From: Myxococcales bacterium
Lineage (GTDB): Bacteria > Myxococcota > Polyangia > HGW-17 > SLPX01
DNA length: 31,101 bases
NCBI GenBank assembly: GCA_007131745.1
Contig: SLPX01000264.1
Location: 1-31,101, forward strand
Direction: 5' to 3'
Under the pieces are notes generated by a model, which saw nothing but the letters and a program-made list of their open reading frames with translations, was not told the DNA's origin and did not search any database. Positions 15,013-22,114 of the stretch are shown piece by piece. The position numbers and the translations under genes are program-made. Position 1 is the stretch's first letter. Each line of letters starts with the position of its first letter.

Positions 15013-17324
15013 TTGAGTTTCAACGAGATGTTTCTTTTTGTTCCGCTTTTGACCGTTATGTGCATGGGAGGCGAACTCTGCTCGCCTCTTCTTAATTGTA
15101 TTGTGTAGCTGCCGGGGTTGAGGGTGGCTGTATAAGGCGATACTCCCATTCGCTGATTGTTGATGTATACCCAACCCTTGTCCGGACTTCTTATCGTCAC
15201 TATGCCTTTGCCGGTCTCTTCCAATCCCGGGCCGTAGACCGCGCCCCCGGTTTCATCGTCTTGCCTTGAAGGATGACTAGGTTCGGGTCTTGGACCGCGT
15301 TTTGTTTTTGTTCGGCGCGTTTTTCGAGGGCGAGCCGGTTTTTTAGAGGAAATTTCCGCTCCGGGAGGTCGTCGCAAATCCGCTTCGATGCGAAGAGGTT
15401 CTCCTGGAGTAAGGTGAAATTCATTCACCCAACGAGGATAACCCTGCTTGACGAGCTCGACCACAACCGGGCTGGGGGCTTGCAAGTCGATGACCGAGGG
15501 CGTCCGTGCACCCGTGCTTCTTCCGTTTACCAAGATGAGCGCCCCGTTTTCAGGTTCCGTGGACACGTCAAGAGTGGTCTTGATCAGCTTGGGCGATTCT
15601 CCGGAACCGTAATCCGTTTCAGATCCATCGGTGCGCTTGTCTTCTTTCAGGGACTGCATGTATTGATATCCGACATAACCGGCGCCGCCCAACAGTAACA
15701 GGATAATGAATGCATAGAGAAGGGTTCCGCCTAGAGTAGACTCGGAACGATCCTTATCCGGCGCGGTTTCGGCTGTGCGCTTTTTTTTTTTTTTTGACTT
15801 GAAACCCGACTTTGAACGCCCTTTAATTCTTTTCGGTTCGGTTAAATCCTCGTGGTTTTGGTCCTGTTCGGTCGTGTCGCCGAAATCCGGGGGGTCAACA
15901 ACAGGTTGAACTCGGGATTTTTCAGGACTTGGAAAGTGCGATTTCGGGGGCGGCGGGTCAGGCGATCTTTCAGGAGGAGGAGGGCTCTTTGATTCCTGGT
16001 GGGCATCCCATGCCGCTTTCAATCCGGGATCCGTGAGCACCGCGGCGGTTGGAGCGACATTTGGAGGAAAACCCGCGTTTACCGGCAATACAGGATCGTT
16101 GTCCACTGCAGATCGCTTGCGGTTTTTTCTGGGGTCTCTGTACGGTCGCTGTCCGGCTTGCTTTGCTGGACGGAGCGGGATCTTTTGGTTAACAAGCGGT
16201 TCTTTGCGCGCTGCATAGCCGCTCAGGGGACCTGCCAGGGCCGTGGCTGCTTCCGCGGGATCGACATTTTCTTCTAGTGGGGAGACTTCGATAACCTGAT
16301 CGATTCCAAGTTCTTGGGTCATGCCGAGGTTGCTTTCAAGAACAAGATCTCCGGGTTTGGCCGGTTTTGTGGCGGCGGACAATTTCTTCTGCACCGATCT
16401 CTCGGGGAAAAGTCGGCGCATGAGTTCGCAAAGAGAATCCCTGTTGAATTCGAAACCATTAACACGGCTGAAGCTGTCGATGGAGCGTTTGAAATGTCCA
16501 GCCGACGTCCATCTGTTTTCAGGATCCGGGGCCAGCGCCACGTCGATCATTTCCGTGATTTCGGCCGGTAGATCCGGAATGAGCTGGTCGAGCGGATCCA
16601 GGTAGCCTTGTTGTATCCGCGCCAGCACCTGCATATCCGTGAGGCCGCGGCTGTGGGGATGCCCCAGGATCAATTCGTAGAAGACCACCCCCGCGGAAAA
16701 TACGTCGGTTCTATGATCTATGCGCTCGCCCCTGGCCTGTTCCGGAGACATGTACCGGTATTTGCCCTTTATGACCCCGGCCTCTGTTTTGTGTGATTGT
16801 CCTTTTGCTTTTGCAATGCCGAAATCAATGATTTTGACCTCTCCCTCCATGGATATCAAAACGTTTTGCGGGCTGATGTCCCTGTGAATGATCCCCAAAC
16901 TGTTTCCCTCACCGTCGGTTCTTCGATGAGCGAAATCCAGCCCCGAAAGGATTTCGCTCATTATGAAAAGGGTTGCAGGGTAGGGAAGCGCCCTGGGAAA
17001 AATTTTTTCGGCTCGGCGCATTGTGGTCGCAAGGTCCGCTCCGTCAATGAATTCCATAGCAATGTAGTAGGTGTCGTCCACCCTGCCCAGATCCATCACT
17101 TGGCAAATATTTTGGTGATTCAGTTGAGACACTATGCGGGCTTCGTCCTGAAGCATTATGATGACATCGCGGTCTTCCGCGTACCTGGAGTGGAGACGCT
17201 TGATGGCTACGTTTTTCTCGAATCCCGCTGCGCCGATGGCCTTGCCCTTGAAAATCTCCGCCATGCCTCCGTATGCGATACGATGCAAAAGCATGTATTT
17301 TCCATATCGTTCACCGGTCTGCAT
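15009..17324 (-). CDS. Membrane Ser/Thr protein kinase with C-terminal PEGA domains
   Basis: 771 residues. The Hanks-type kinase domain (about 8-290) has all key parts: Gly-rich loop AYGGMAEIF, lysine K42 (VAIK), HRDISPQN with D149, DFG with D167, and YMSPEQARGERIDHRTDVFSAG. A long Pro/charged linker with a K5 run follows, then one membrane segment (about 534-556) and an extracytoplasmic part with two PEGA beta domains (about 584-651 and 707-771) joined by a basic linker. It should phosphorylate cytosolic partners in response to an envelope signal sensed by PEGA. TTG at 17360 would add 12 residues; ATG at 17324 with GAGAG eight bases upstream is preferred. It is coupled to the pseudouridine synthase by GTGA and diverges from another PEGA-protein gene. 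An A15 tract (coding strand) lies just before the membrane segment. Confidence 0.93.
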   Translation of the reverse strand: MQTGERYGKYMLLHRIAYGGMAEIFKGKAIGAAGFEKNVAIKRLHSRYAEDRDVIIMLQDEARIVSQLNHQNICQVMDLGRVDDTYYIAMEFIDGADLATTMRRAEKIFPRALPYPATLFIMSEILSGLDFAHRRTDGEGNSLGIIHRDISPQNVLISMEGEVKIIDFGIAKAKGQSHKTEAGVIKGKYRYMSPEQARGERIDHRTDVFSAGVVFYELILGHPHSRGLTDMQVLARIQQGYLDPLDQLIPDLPAEITEMIDVALAPDPENRWTSAGHFKRSIDSFSRVNGFEFNRDSLCELMRRLFPERSVQKKLSAATKPAKPGDLVLESNLGMTQELGIDQVIEVSPLEENVDPAEAATALAGPLSGYAARKEPLVNQKIPLRPAKQAGQRPYRDPRKNRKRSAVDNDPVLPVNAGFPPNVAPTAAVLTDPGLKAAWDAHQESKSPPPPERSPDPPPPKSHFPSPEKSRVQPVVDPPDFGDTTEQDQNHEDLTEPKRIKGRSKSGFKSKKKKKRTAETAPDKDRSESTLGGTLLYAFIILLLLGGAGYVGYQYMQSLKEDKRTDGSETDYGSGESPKLIKTTLDVSTEPENGALILVNGRSTGARTPSVIDLQAPSPVVVELVKQGYPRWVNEFHLTPGEPLRIEADLRRPPGAEISSKKPARPRKTRRTKTKRGPRPEPSHPSRQDDETGGAVYGPGLEETGKGIVTIRSPDKGWVYINNQRMGVSPYTATLNPGSYTIQLRRGEQSSPPMHITVKSGTKRNISLKLK
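15781..15795 (-). repeat. A15 homopolymer within the kinase gene
   Basis: Fifteen T on the plus strand, A15 on the coding strand, encoding a run of five lysines shortly before the membrane segment. One extra A leads to TAA about 10 codons later; one missing A leads to TAG about 17 codons later. Either change would end the protein before the membrane and PEGA parts. Confidence 0.9.
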
Positions 17325-17553
17325 CGGCCAAACTCTCTTGGATGGATTTGAAGGCTCCAAATTTCCGAGCCGTCAAGTGTGAAGACGAGTATAACATCGA
17401 AACCTGCTTTTTGCTTCTCTTCGGGGAAACGGTCCCCGTTGGTCGAAGTTTTTTCCGAAACCGTTCGGAATGCTCAGGATCTGCAATTTGAATAGTGAAC
17501 AATGTTTCCTTTTGCAATCAACTTTTGAAGGCAGGTGTCGGATTATCTTTACC

Positions 17554-17582
17554 TTTACATCGGGGATAGGTGGATTTATAAA
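17554..17582 (+). promoter_or_regulatory. Probable promoter for the secreted PEGA protein gene
   Basis: TTTACA (17554-17559) and TATAAA (17577-17582) are separated by exactly 17 bp, each matching the sigma-70 consensus at 5 of 6 positions. Transcription from about 17589 would give a leader of roughly 115 bases that contains the inverted repeat at 17647-17688. Confidence 0.55.
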
Positions 17583-17646
17583 AGAAAAAAACATGTGGAA
17601 GCTTTCATTATTATTGTAGACTCAAATAGTAGCCGTGTTAAGAGAC

Positions 17647-17688
17647 AATTGTTTAACGTTTTGAAATGATGACTGAATTTAAACAATT
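17647..17688 (+). promoter_or_regulatory. 10-bp inverted repeat abutting the ribosome binding site
   Basis: AATTGTTTAA (17647-17656) and TTAAACAATT (17679-17688) are perfect inverted copies with a 22-base spacer. The second arm ends just before the GAGGGAG ribosome binding site (17690-17696) of the PEGA gene. It could be an operator, or a stem in the leader mRNA that affects translation. Confidence 0.5.
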
Positions 17689-17703
17689 CGAGGGAGCGCT
17701 CAT

Positions 17704-19131
17704 ATGAGAAAGATGGAAAATCCGGGTGGTTTGGGCGTGTTTCGTAAGGATGCGGCAGCCCTTGGTATCATAGTGTTTGTTGTTGTCCTATGTTCCGGTG
17801 GATTTTCGGCGCAGGCCGGGTCTGATGACTGGAAACCAAAGGAAGATAAGGCATTTGAAGATGATTCCAGTGCCGAACAGAGTCCTGGTGAACGGCCGAA
17901 GGGGTCAATGTACTGGTATATGAGGGCGGAATACAGGGCCAGGTGCGAGGATTTGGTGCGTCAAATCGAAGAAAACCTGCGTCATCATCAGGGAATGGAT
18001 TTCAAGCCGGCCCAGGAAATCCTGGAACCGGCCGACAAAATACAGAGTGCCTTTCTTAAGGCCGAAGGACTTGTATCGGATGCGGAAAAGGCTCTGTTCA
18101 ACCTGGAACTCGAACAAGCCGTTGAAATGATCAACGAAGCAGTGGAAACGTATGAAGCTCATTTTCATGGATTTATAGATGGTTCTTTTGGTTTTCAACC
18201 GTTGGAAAAAGCCCTTACAACCCAGGTGTCGGCTGCGTTCCAAACAGGTGATGAAGCGCTGGCGAGAAAAGCGCTGTTGAAGATCATGGCCTTGAATCCA
18301 AGGATCAAGTTTGACTCCAAGAGATTTCCCGCCGGAGTCGAAGAGTTGTTTCTTAATCTCCGGCTCGAAAGGGATGAATTCGGAACTACCACCATCAATG
18401 TGGACTCCAAGCCTGGAGCGGCCATGGTTTTTTTGAATGGCACACAGGTTGGGCCTACTCCCGTAGTATTGCCGGATGTAAGGACGGGTTACCATTATGT
18501 GACTTTGAGGCGTGACGGCCACGGGTCGGTTACCAGGGTGGTGCAAGCGGCTCCTCCTGACGAAGCGGTTGTAATGATCGAGATGGAGCGGTTGAGCGAA
18601 GATTTGTTCGGTCATCTTGCTCAGGCCCTTCAAAATCTCGGGGACGCACGAGCCGGCGCGGGTGTCTTGGGAGCAGGCAGGATCCTTGGGGTTGAAATTA
18701 TGGTTCTGGGAAGAATCACCATGCAGGGAAACGAGGCGACCGTTAATTTGTTTGCTTATGATTTGAGGACGCAACGTTTGCTGAAGGGGCCTGTGAGGGA
18801 CAAAATCGATGTAAATGACCCTGGAAGCAAACCAGCCGATCTTGCACAGGAATTGTTTGCCGGTGTCTCATTGGATGGGACTTTGGTAGAGGAAACGAAA
18901 GAGGAAGAACCGCCCATAGTTCGAACGACCATGAAACAGCGATGGCGGAAATTTAGAAATTGGGGTGGTTTTTGGTATACGGTCGGCGGTGTGGCGGGAG
19001 CGGTCGTCATTGGAACAGCGGTAGGTCTTGTTTTGGGCCTGGCCCCCCAGGACCGGTGGGACCGCATGTCTGCCGGAGCCAGGACCGCTGTTTTCAAACA
19101 AAGGACGGGATTGGCGATTTCATCATTTTGA
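17704..19131 (+). CDS. Secreted PEGA-domain protein
   Basis: 475 residues. Signal peptide about 1-38 (ending SAQA), an acidic linker, then a helical region (about 70-225) with a segment ALNPRIKFDSKRFPAGVEEL like those that precede PEGA domains in myxobacterial proteins. A PEGA beta domain follows at 228-295 (INVDSKPGAAMVFLNGTQVG), then a domain of about 100 residues with alternating strands, and a hydrophobic Gly-rich segment near the C-terminus (about 422-447). PEGA domains are thought to bind surface or cell-wall components. It is probably periplasmic, possibly anchored at its C-terminus. The start is well supported by GGGAG eight bases before ATG. It is divergent from the PEGA kinase, so shared regulation or a common signal is plausible but unproven. 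Confidence 0.82.
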   Translation: MRKMENPGGLGVFRKDAAALGIIVFVVVLCSGGFSAQAGSDDWKPKEDKAFEDDSSAEQSPGERPKGSMYWYMRAEYRARCEDLVRQIEENLRHHQGMDFKPAQEILEPADKIQSAFLKAEGLVSDAEKALFNLELEQAVEMINEAVETYEAHFHGFIDGSFGFQPLEKALTTQVSAAFQTGDEALARKALLKIMALNPRIKFDSKRFPAGVEELFLNLRLERDEFGTTTINVDSKPGAAMVFLNGTQVGPTPVVLPDVRTGYHYVTLRRDGHGSVTRVVQAAPPDEAVVMIEMERLSEDLFGHLAQALQNLGDARAGAGVLGAGRILGVEIMVLGRITMQGNEATVNLFAYDLRTQRLLKGPVRDKIDVNDPGSKPADLAQELFAGVSLDGTLVEETKEEEPPIVRTTMKQRWRKFRNWGGFWYTVGGVAGAVVIGTAVGLVLGLAPQDRWDRMSAGARTAVFKQRTGLAISSF

Positions 19132-19225
19132 TCGGTTGTGAATCAGGAGCAGGATCTGTCAAGACACGATTGTAGATAAAATAATTTGTTCGCTTAATGC
19201 AATGCAAACCAGATGGAGGAAGAGC

Positions 19226-20749
19226 ATGAAAAGCAGGGCTTTTGTTTTGGCCGTATTAACCCTTTTTTTTATGGGATGTACAGGGAAGACGGAACTGGAA
19301 GAAAACCTGACCGTGGAAAACGTAACGCCTTCGGGTTCGGTTGGTGGAGTCGTCTATGATGCCGTGACCGAAGCCCCGATTGCAGGGGGAGTTGATGTTA
19401 CGGTGATCGCGGGCGGGGAAGAACCTGCCATCACCACGACGGATTCCAACGGCGTTTTCATGGTTGCGGAAATTCCCGCATCCGGAGACGTCATTGTGTT
19501 GCTGCATGCCGGTGGTTATATGCCGGCCGTTTTGACCAGGAGTTTTGTCAACGCGGCGGGGAATTTTCCTCTGGGCAATGCCGTGTTGTCGATTGGACCT
19601 ATAGGCTTGGTTCCGGCCGACCAGTCGATGACGGTGAGGCTGATTTCAGAGTCGGGCGCTCCGGTTCCCGATGTGTCGATTTCGGCTTCCACCTATGTGA
19701 GGTACATGGACATGACGGACGGCTGGGCCTTGCCCGTGGGCACTTCCACTCTGGATGCAACTTCGGATTCCTCCGGAAGAGCCGTTTTCAGCGGGTTGCC
19801 TGATTACATAGGGCTGGGGAACAACGTGGATGATACACTCATGGTGAAGGTGCCCCCCATTGATTACAACGGGGACGGCATTTTCGACTACCGGGGAGGC
19901 AGCTTTTTTCTCTCTTTCGGCGACACATACGACCCTGAGCGCGTCATTCAACTTCGGAACAATTATTCGACTCAGCTTAGAATCGACTACAGCAATGTAG
20001 ACGCTCTCGAAGATTCCGGTTCCGGTCCCTCCATTATTCCGTACAACGGACCCATTCACGTTTTGTTCAATCTTCCTGTGGATAGCGAAACCTTGCATAT
20101 AGAACTGATTGATGAGTTTGACACGCAAAAAATCGGAACTCAAACTTCGGTCGATGGAAAATACCTTTCAATTACGTTTGAGGAAGCTCTGGATCCGGGC
20201 GCAAAATACCACTTGAGGATCCATGCCGTTGCAGCGGTAGGGGATCAGCTTGTGCAAAGAGATTTTTATGCTCCTCTATACACCGCTCCGAATCAACCCA
20301 TTGAAGTTGCGAGCGTGGCGCGCCGTGTAATATCAAGTGATGTGCCGCCGATAACTGAATTTGAGGTAAGATTCAACCAGCCGATAGGAACGGGAAACCA
20401 TTCAGTCAACCAGAATTTTCACAGCGCTAATTGCGTGCTCTGGTTTGACGTCAACATCGGGGAAAACCCCAACGTGGGAAATGACCCCGGGGAATGGGGT
20501 TATGATTCATGCAATATCGGAGCGGCACATGCTTTCAGGAGCCAAGAGCAAGTGGTGTCCATGCCGGGCGCTTACCAGTCCGGTTACAGCTCACGGTGGG
20601 TATTTGTCGCGCCCAATACGCCCAGTGGGCCGCTGCCGCAGGGAACAAGATTCTACATAATTTTTTCGGGAATTACGAATCAGTCTTACGTGGTAACGAC
20701 GCCCGGCGGTAAGGTGGTCGGTGATATTATGGCGCAGCCTCTCCCGTGA
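19226..20749 (+). CDS. Lipoprotein with carboxypeptidase-regulatory-like domain
   Basis: 507 residues. A short signal ends in LFFMGC with C18 as the lipidated residue. Residues about 35-100 look like a carboxypeptidase-regulatory-like or CNA-B-type beta-sandwich (GGVVYDAVTEAPIAGG, TTDSNGVFMV). A second such unit may follow (about 130-200, LISESGAPVPDVSISA). DYNGDGIFDYRGG near residue 210 is an acidic loop of calcium-binding style. The C-terminal half contains Big-like beta folds (YNGPIHVLFNLPVDSETL and FEVRFNQPI). It is probably a surface adhesin or structural protein. ATG at 19226 with GGAGGA five to six bases upstream is preferred over ATG 19202. A gap of 94 bp separates it from the PEGA gene. 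The exact function is not recognised. Confidence 0.78.
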   Translation: MKSRAFVLAVLTLFFMGCTGKTELEENLTVENVTPSGSVGGVVYDAVTEAPIAGGVDVTVIAGGEEPAITTTDSNGVFMVAEIPASGDVIVLLHAGGYMPAVLTRSFVNAAGNFPLGNAVLSIGPIGLVPADQSMTVRLISESGAPVPDVSISASTYVRYMDMTDGWALPVGTSTLDATSDSSGRAVFSGLPDYIGLGNNVDDTLMVKVPPIDYNGDGIFDYRGGSFFLSFGDTYDPERVIQLRNNYSTQLRIDYSNVDALEDSGSGPSIIPYNGPIHVLFNLPVDSETLHIELIDEFDTQKIGTQTSVDGKYLSITFEEALDPGAKYHLRIHAVAAVGDQLVQRDFYAPLYTAPNQPIEVASVARRVISSDVPPITEFEVRFNQPIGTGNHSVNQNFHSANCVLWFDVNIGENPNVGNDPGEWGYDSCNIGAAHAFRSQEQVVSMPGAYQSGYSSRWVFVAPNTPSGPLPQGTRFYIIFSGITNQSYVVTTPGGKVVGDIMAQPLP

Positions 20750-20754
20750 ACCGC

Positions 20755-20764
20755 AGACATGTCT
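20755..20764. promoter_or_regulatory. 10-bp palindrome upstream of the LexA-like gene
   Basis: AGACATGTCT is a perfect palindrome in the 64-bp gap before the LexA-like gene, 50 bp from its start. No SOS box of the Bacillus (GAAC-N4-GTTC) or Myxococcus type is seen in this gap. It is a possible operator for the neighbouring repressor. Confidence 0.25.
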
Positions 20765-20813
20765 TTGCCTTAACCTCCGGTGACGGGATCCGTGAATCGT
20801 CCAGGATTGGAAA

Positions 20814-21398
20814 ATGCAGGACCTGACCGCCCGCCAGAAGAATGTTTTAGACTACATCACGTCATACATCGACGAGCGGGGCTATGCTCCGACACTGAGA
20901 GAGATCGGGTTGTCCCTTGGTATACGTTCAACAAACGGGGTGAATGAACACTTGTGCGCGCTCGAGCGCAAGGGGTACTTGACACGTGACGGTGAAAAAG
21001 CACGCGCTCTCAGGCCGCTGAACAGGGTTGGAAGGAGTTTGTGCCTACCTCTCGTGGGCGCTGTGAATGACGGTGAGGATCCCTTGAGCGAGAACAATGT
21101 ATGGGAAAGGCTCTCGGTGGACCGGTTGATGGTTGGAGCATCCAGAGACCTTTTTGTTGTAAGGGTCGGCGATGACTGTCTTCCGTGCGAAGGTTTGAGT
21201 AATGGGGATTTTCTCTTTGTGCGGCGGGACGGCTTGGTGATCGACGGAGAACTTATGGTGCTGCTAAAGGGGGGACGGATGAGCCTCGCCAGAAGAGGCG
21301 TTGAAGAGCGATCAGGTGTGGGCCGGGGAAGGGACCGGCAAGTGGACGAAGGAGCGAGAGTGCTTGGTGTTGTGGTGGGTTATTTTAGAAAGCTGTGA
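20814..21398 (+). CDS. LexA-like repressor lacking autoproteolysis residues
   Basis: 194 residues, close to the 202 of E. coli LexA. Residues 1-70 are a clear LexA winged-helix domain (LTARQKNVLDYI, APTLREIGLSLGIRSTNGVNEHLCALERKGYLTR). The C-terminal half keeps the S24 fold landmarks (LPLVGAV, RVGDDCLPCEGLSNGD, DGELMVLL). Aligned to LexA without gaps in the key blocks, the Ala-Gly cleavage bond is D86-G87, the catalytic serine position is C122 and the lysine position is A159. LexA normally represses SOS genes and cuts itself when RecA filaments form; this protein should not be able to do so in the usual way. Dimerisation and DNA binding look intact. The gene lies 33 bp before engB. It may be a paralogue alongside a normal LexA elsewhere, or the organism's only LexA, used for other regulation. 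Confidence 0.88.
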   Translation: MQDLTARQKNVLDYITSYIDERGYAPTLREIGLSLGIRSTNGVNEHLCALERKGYLTRDGEKARALRPLNRVGRSLCLPLVGAVNDGEDPLSENNVWERLSVDRLMVGASRDLFVVRVGDDCLPCEGLSNGDFLFVRRDGLVIDGELMVLLKGGRMSLARRGVEERSGVGRGRDRQVDEGARVLGVVVGYFRKL

Positions 21399-21431
21399 AT
21401 TCGGACCCACGTTTTTTTTCAAGGAGTACAT

Positions 21432-22079
21432 GTGAGCGATTTGGTGAAAAGCGCTTGTTTTGTTACGGGCGCGGTCTCTTTCAAAGGTTTTCCCGGATGG
21501 GACTTGAGAGAAATCGCTTTCGCCGGGAGGTCCAATGTTGGAAAGTCATCCGCGTTGAGGCTGATGGTTGAAAAGAAATGCAAGGTAAGAGTTTCCTCCA
21601 CGCCGGGCAGAACAAGAGAGATCAATTTTTTTGGAGTGGAGTTGAGAAAAAGCGGAACTCTGGGATTTGTTGACCTGCCCGGCTTTGGTTTTGCCAAGGT
21701 TCCTCTGTGGAAGCGGGAAGAATGGGCGCCTCTTGTCAGGAGCTACGTAGAGGGCGAAAAGCGCGGCCGGAATAACCTCTGCGGCATGGTTATTTTATGT
21801 GATTTGAGACGGGGACCAGAAGAAGAAGAAAATCTCTTGATAGAGTGGCTTGAAACCTTGTCGATTCCTTTCAAGCTGGTTTTCACCAAGTCCGACAAGT
21901 TGCCGAAGAGCCGGCGAAAAATCGCAGCGCGTGATGGAGCGGAAGCACTGAATATTTCGCCCCCTGTTAAGCCGATTGTTTTCAGCGCAAAGACCGGGGA
22001 AGGGGTGGACAAGCTGTGGAACTGGATTATGAACACCTCCTCTCTAGAGCTGAACCCGCCATCGAACTCTGAAAATTGA
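21432..22079 (+). CDS. engB: Ribosome biogenesis GTPase EngB (YihA/YsxC)
   Basis: A small TrmE-Era-type GTPase needed for late 50S ribosome assembly. All G motifs are present in 215 residues: GRSNVGKSS (32-40, P-loop), T61 within STPGRTREINFF (switch I), DLPG (81-84) followed by FGFA, TKSD (152-155) and SAKTG near the C-terminus. The G3 block DLPGFGFAKVP is diagnostic for EngB. The start is GTG at 21432, with AAGGAG five to six bases upstream; the overlapping ATG runs directly into TGA. The sequence after the P-loop (ALRLMVEKK) departs from the usual LIN. It probably shares a transcript with the LexA-like gene 33 bp upstream. Confidence 0.95.
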   Translation: MSDLVKSACFVTGAVSFKGFPGWDLREIAFAGRSNVGKSSALRLMVEKKCKVRVSSTPGRTREINFFGVELRKSGTLGFVDLPGFGFAKVPLWKREEWAPLVRSYVEGEKRGRNNLCGMVILCDLRRGPEEEENLLIEWLETLSIPFKLVFTKSDKLPKSRRKIAARDGAEALNISPPVKPIVFSAKTGEGVDKLWNWIMNTSSLELNPPSNSEN

Positions 22080-22114
22080 CCCATTTTGCCTGTGTGTAGT
22101 ATTATGTATTCAGT

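Larger units (their letters stand above)
17325..17703. other. Divergent regulatory region between two PEGA-protein genes
   Basis: 379 bp, AT-rich in its right half, separating the kinase start from the secreted PEGA protein start. It holds a good plus-strand promoter (17554-17582) and an inverted repeat (17647-17688). No clear minus-strand promoter for the kinase was found, and no small gene is convincing. Confidence 0.6.

Noticed and set aside
15013..15174. N-terminal extension of the pseudouridine synthase
   Set aside because: It lies fully within the kinase's PEGA coding sequence and adds low-complexity basic sequence; the GTGA overlap gives a normal-length protein.
17905..18774. 289-codon minus-strand frame opposite the PEGA protein gene
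   Set aside because: It has no domain or ribosome binding site; the plus-strand gene has a signal peptide, a PEGA domain and a good ribosome binding site.
20750..20813. Canonical SOS box upstream of the LexA-like gene
   Set aside because: Neither CTG-N10-CAG, GAAC-N4-GTTC nor the Myxococcus-type motif is visible in the gap.
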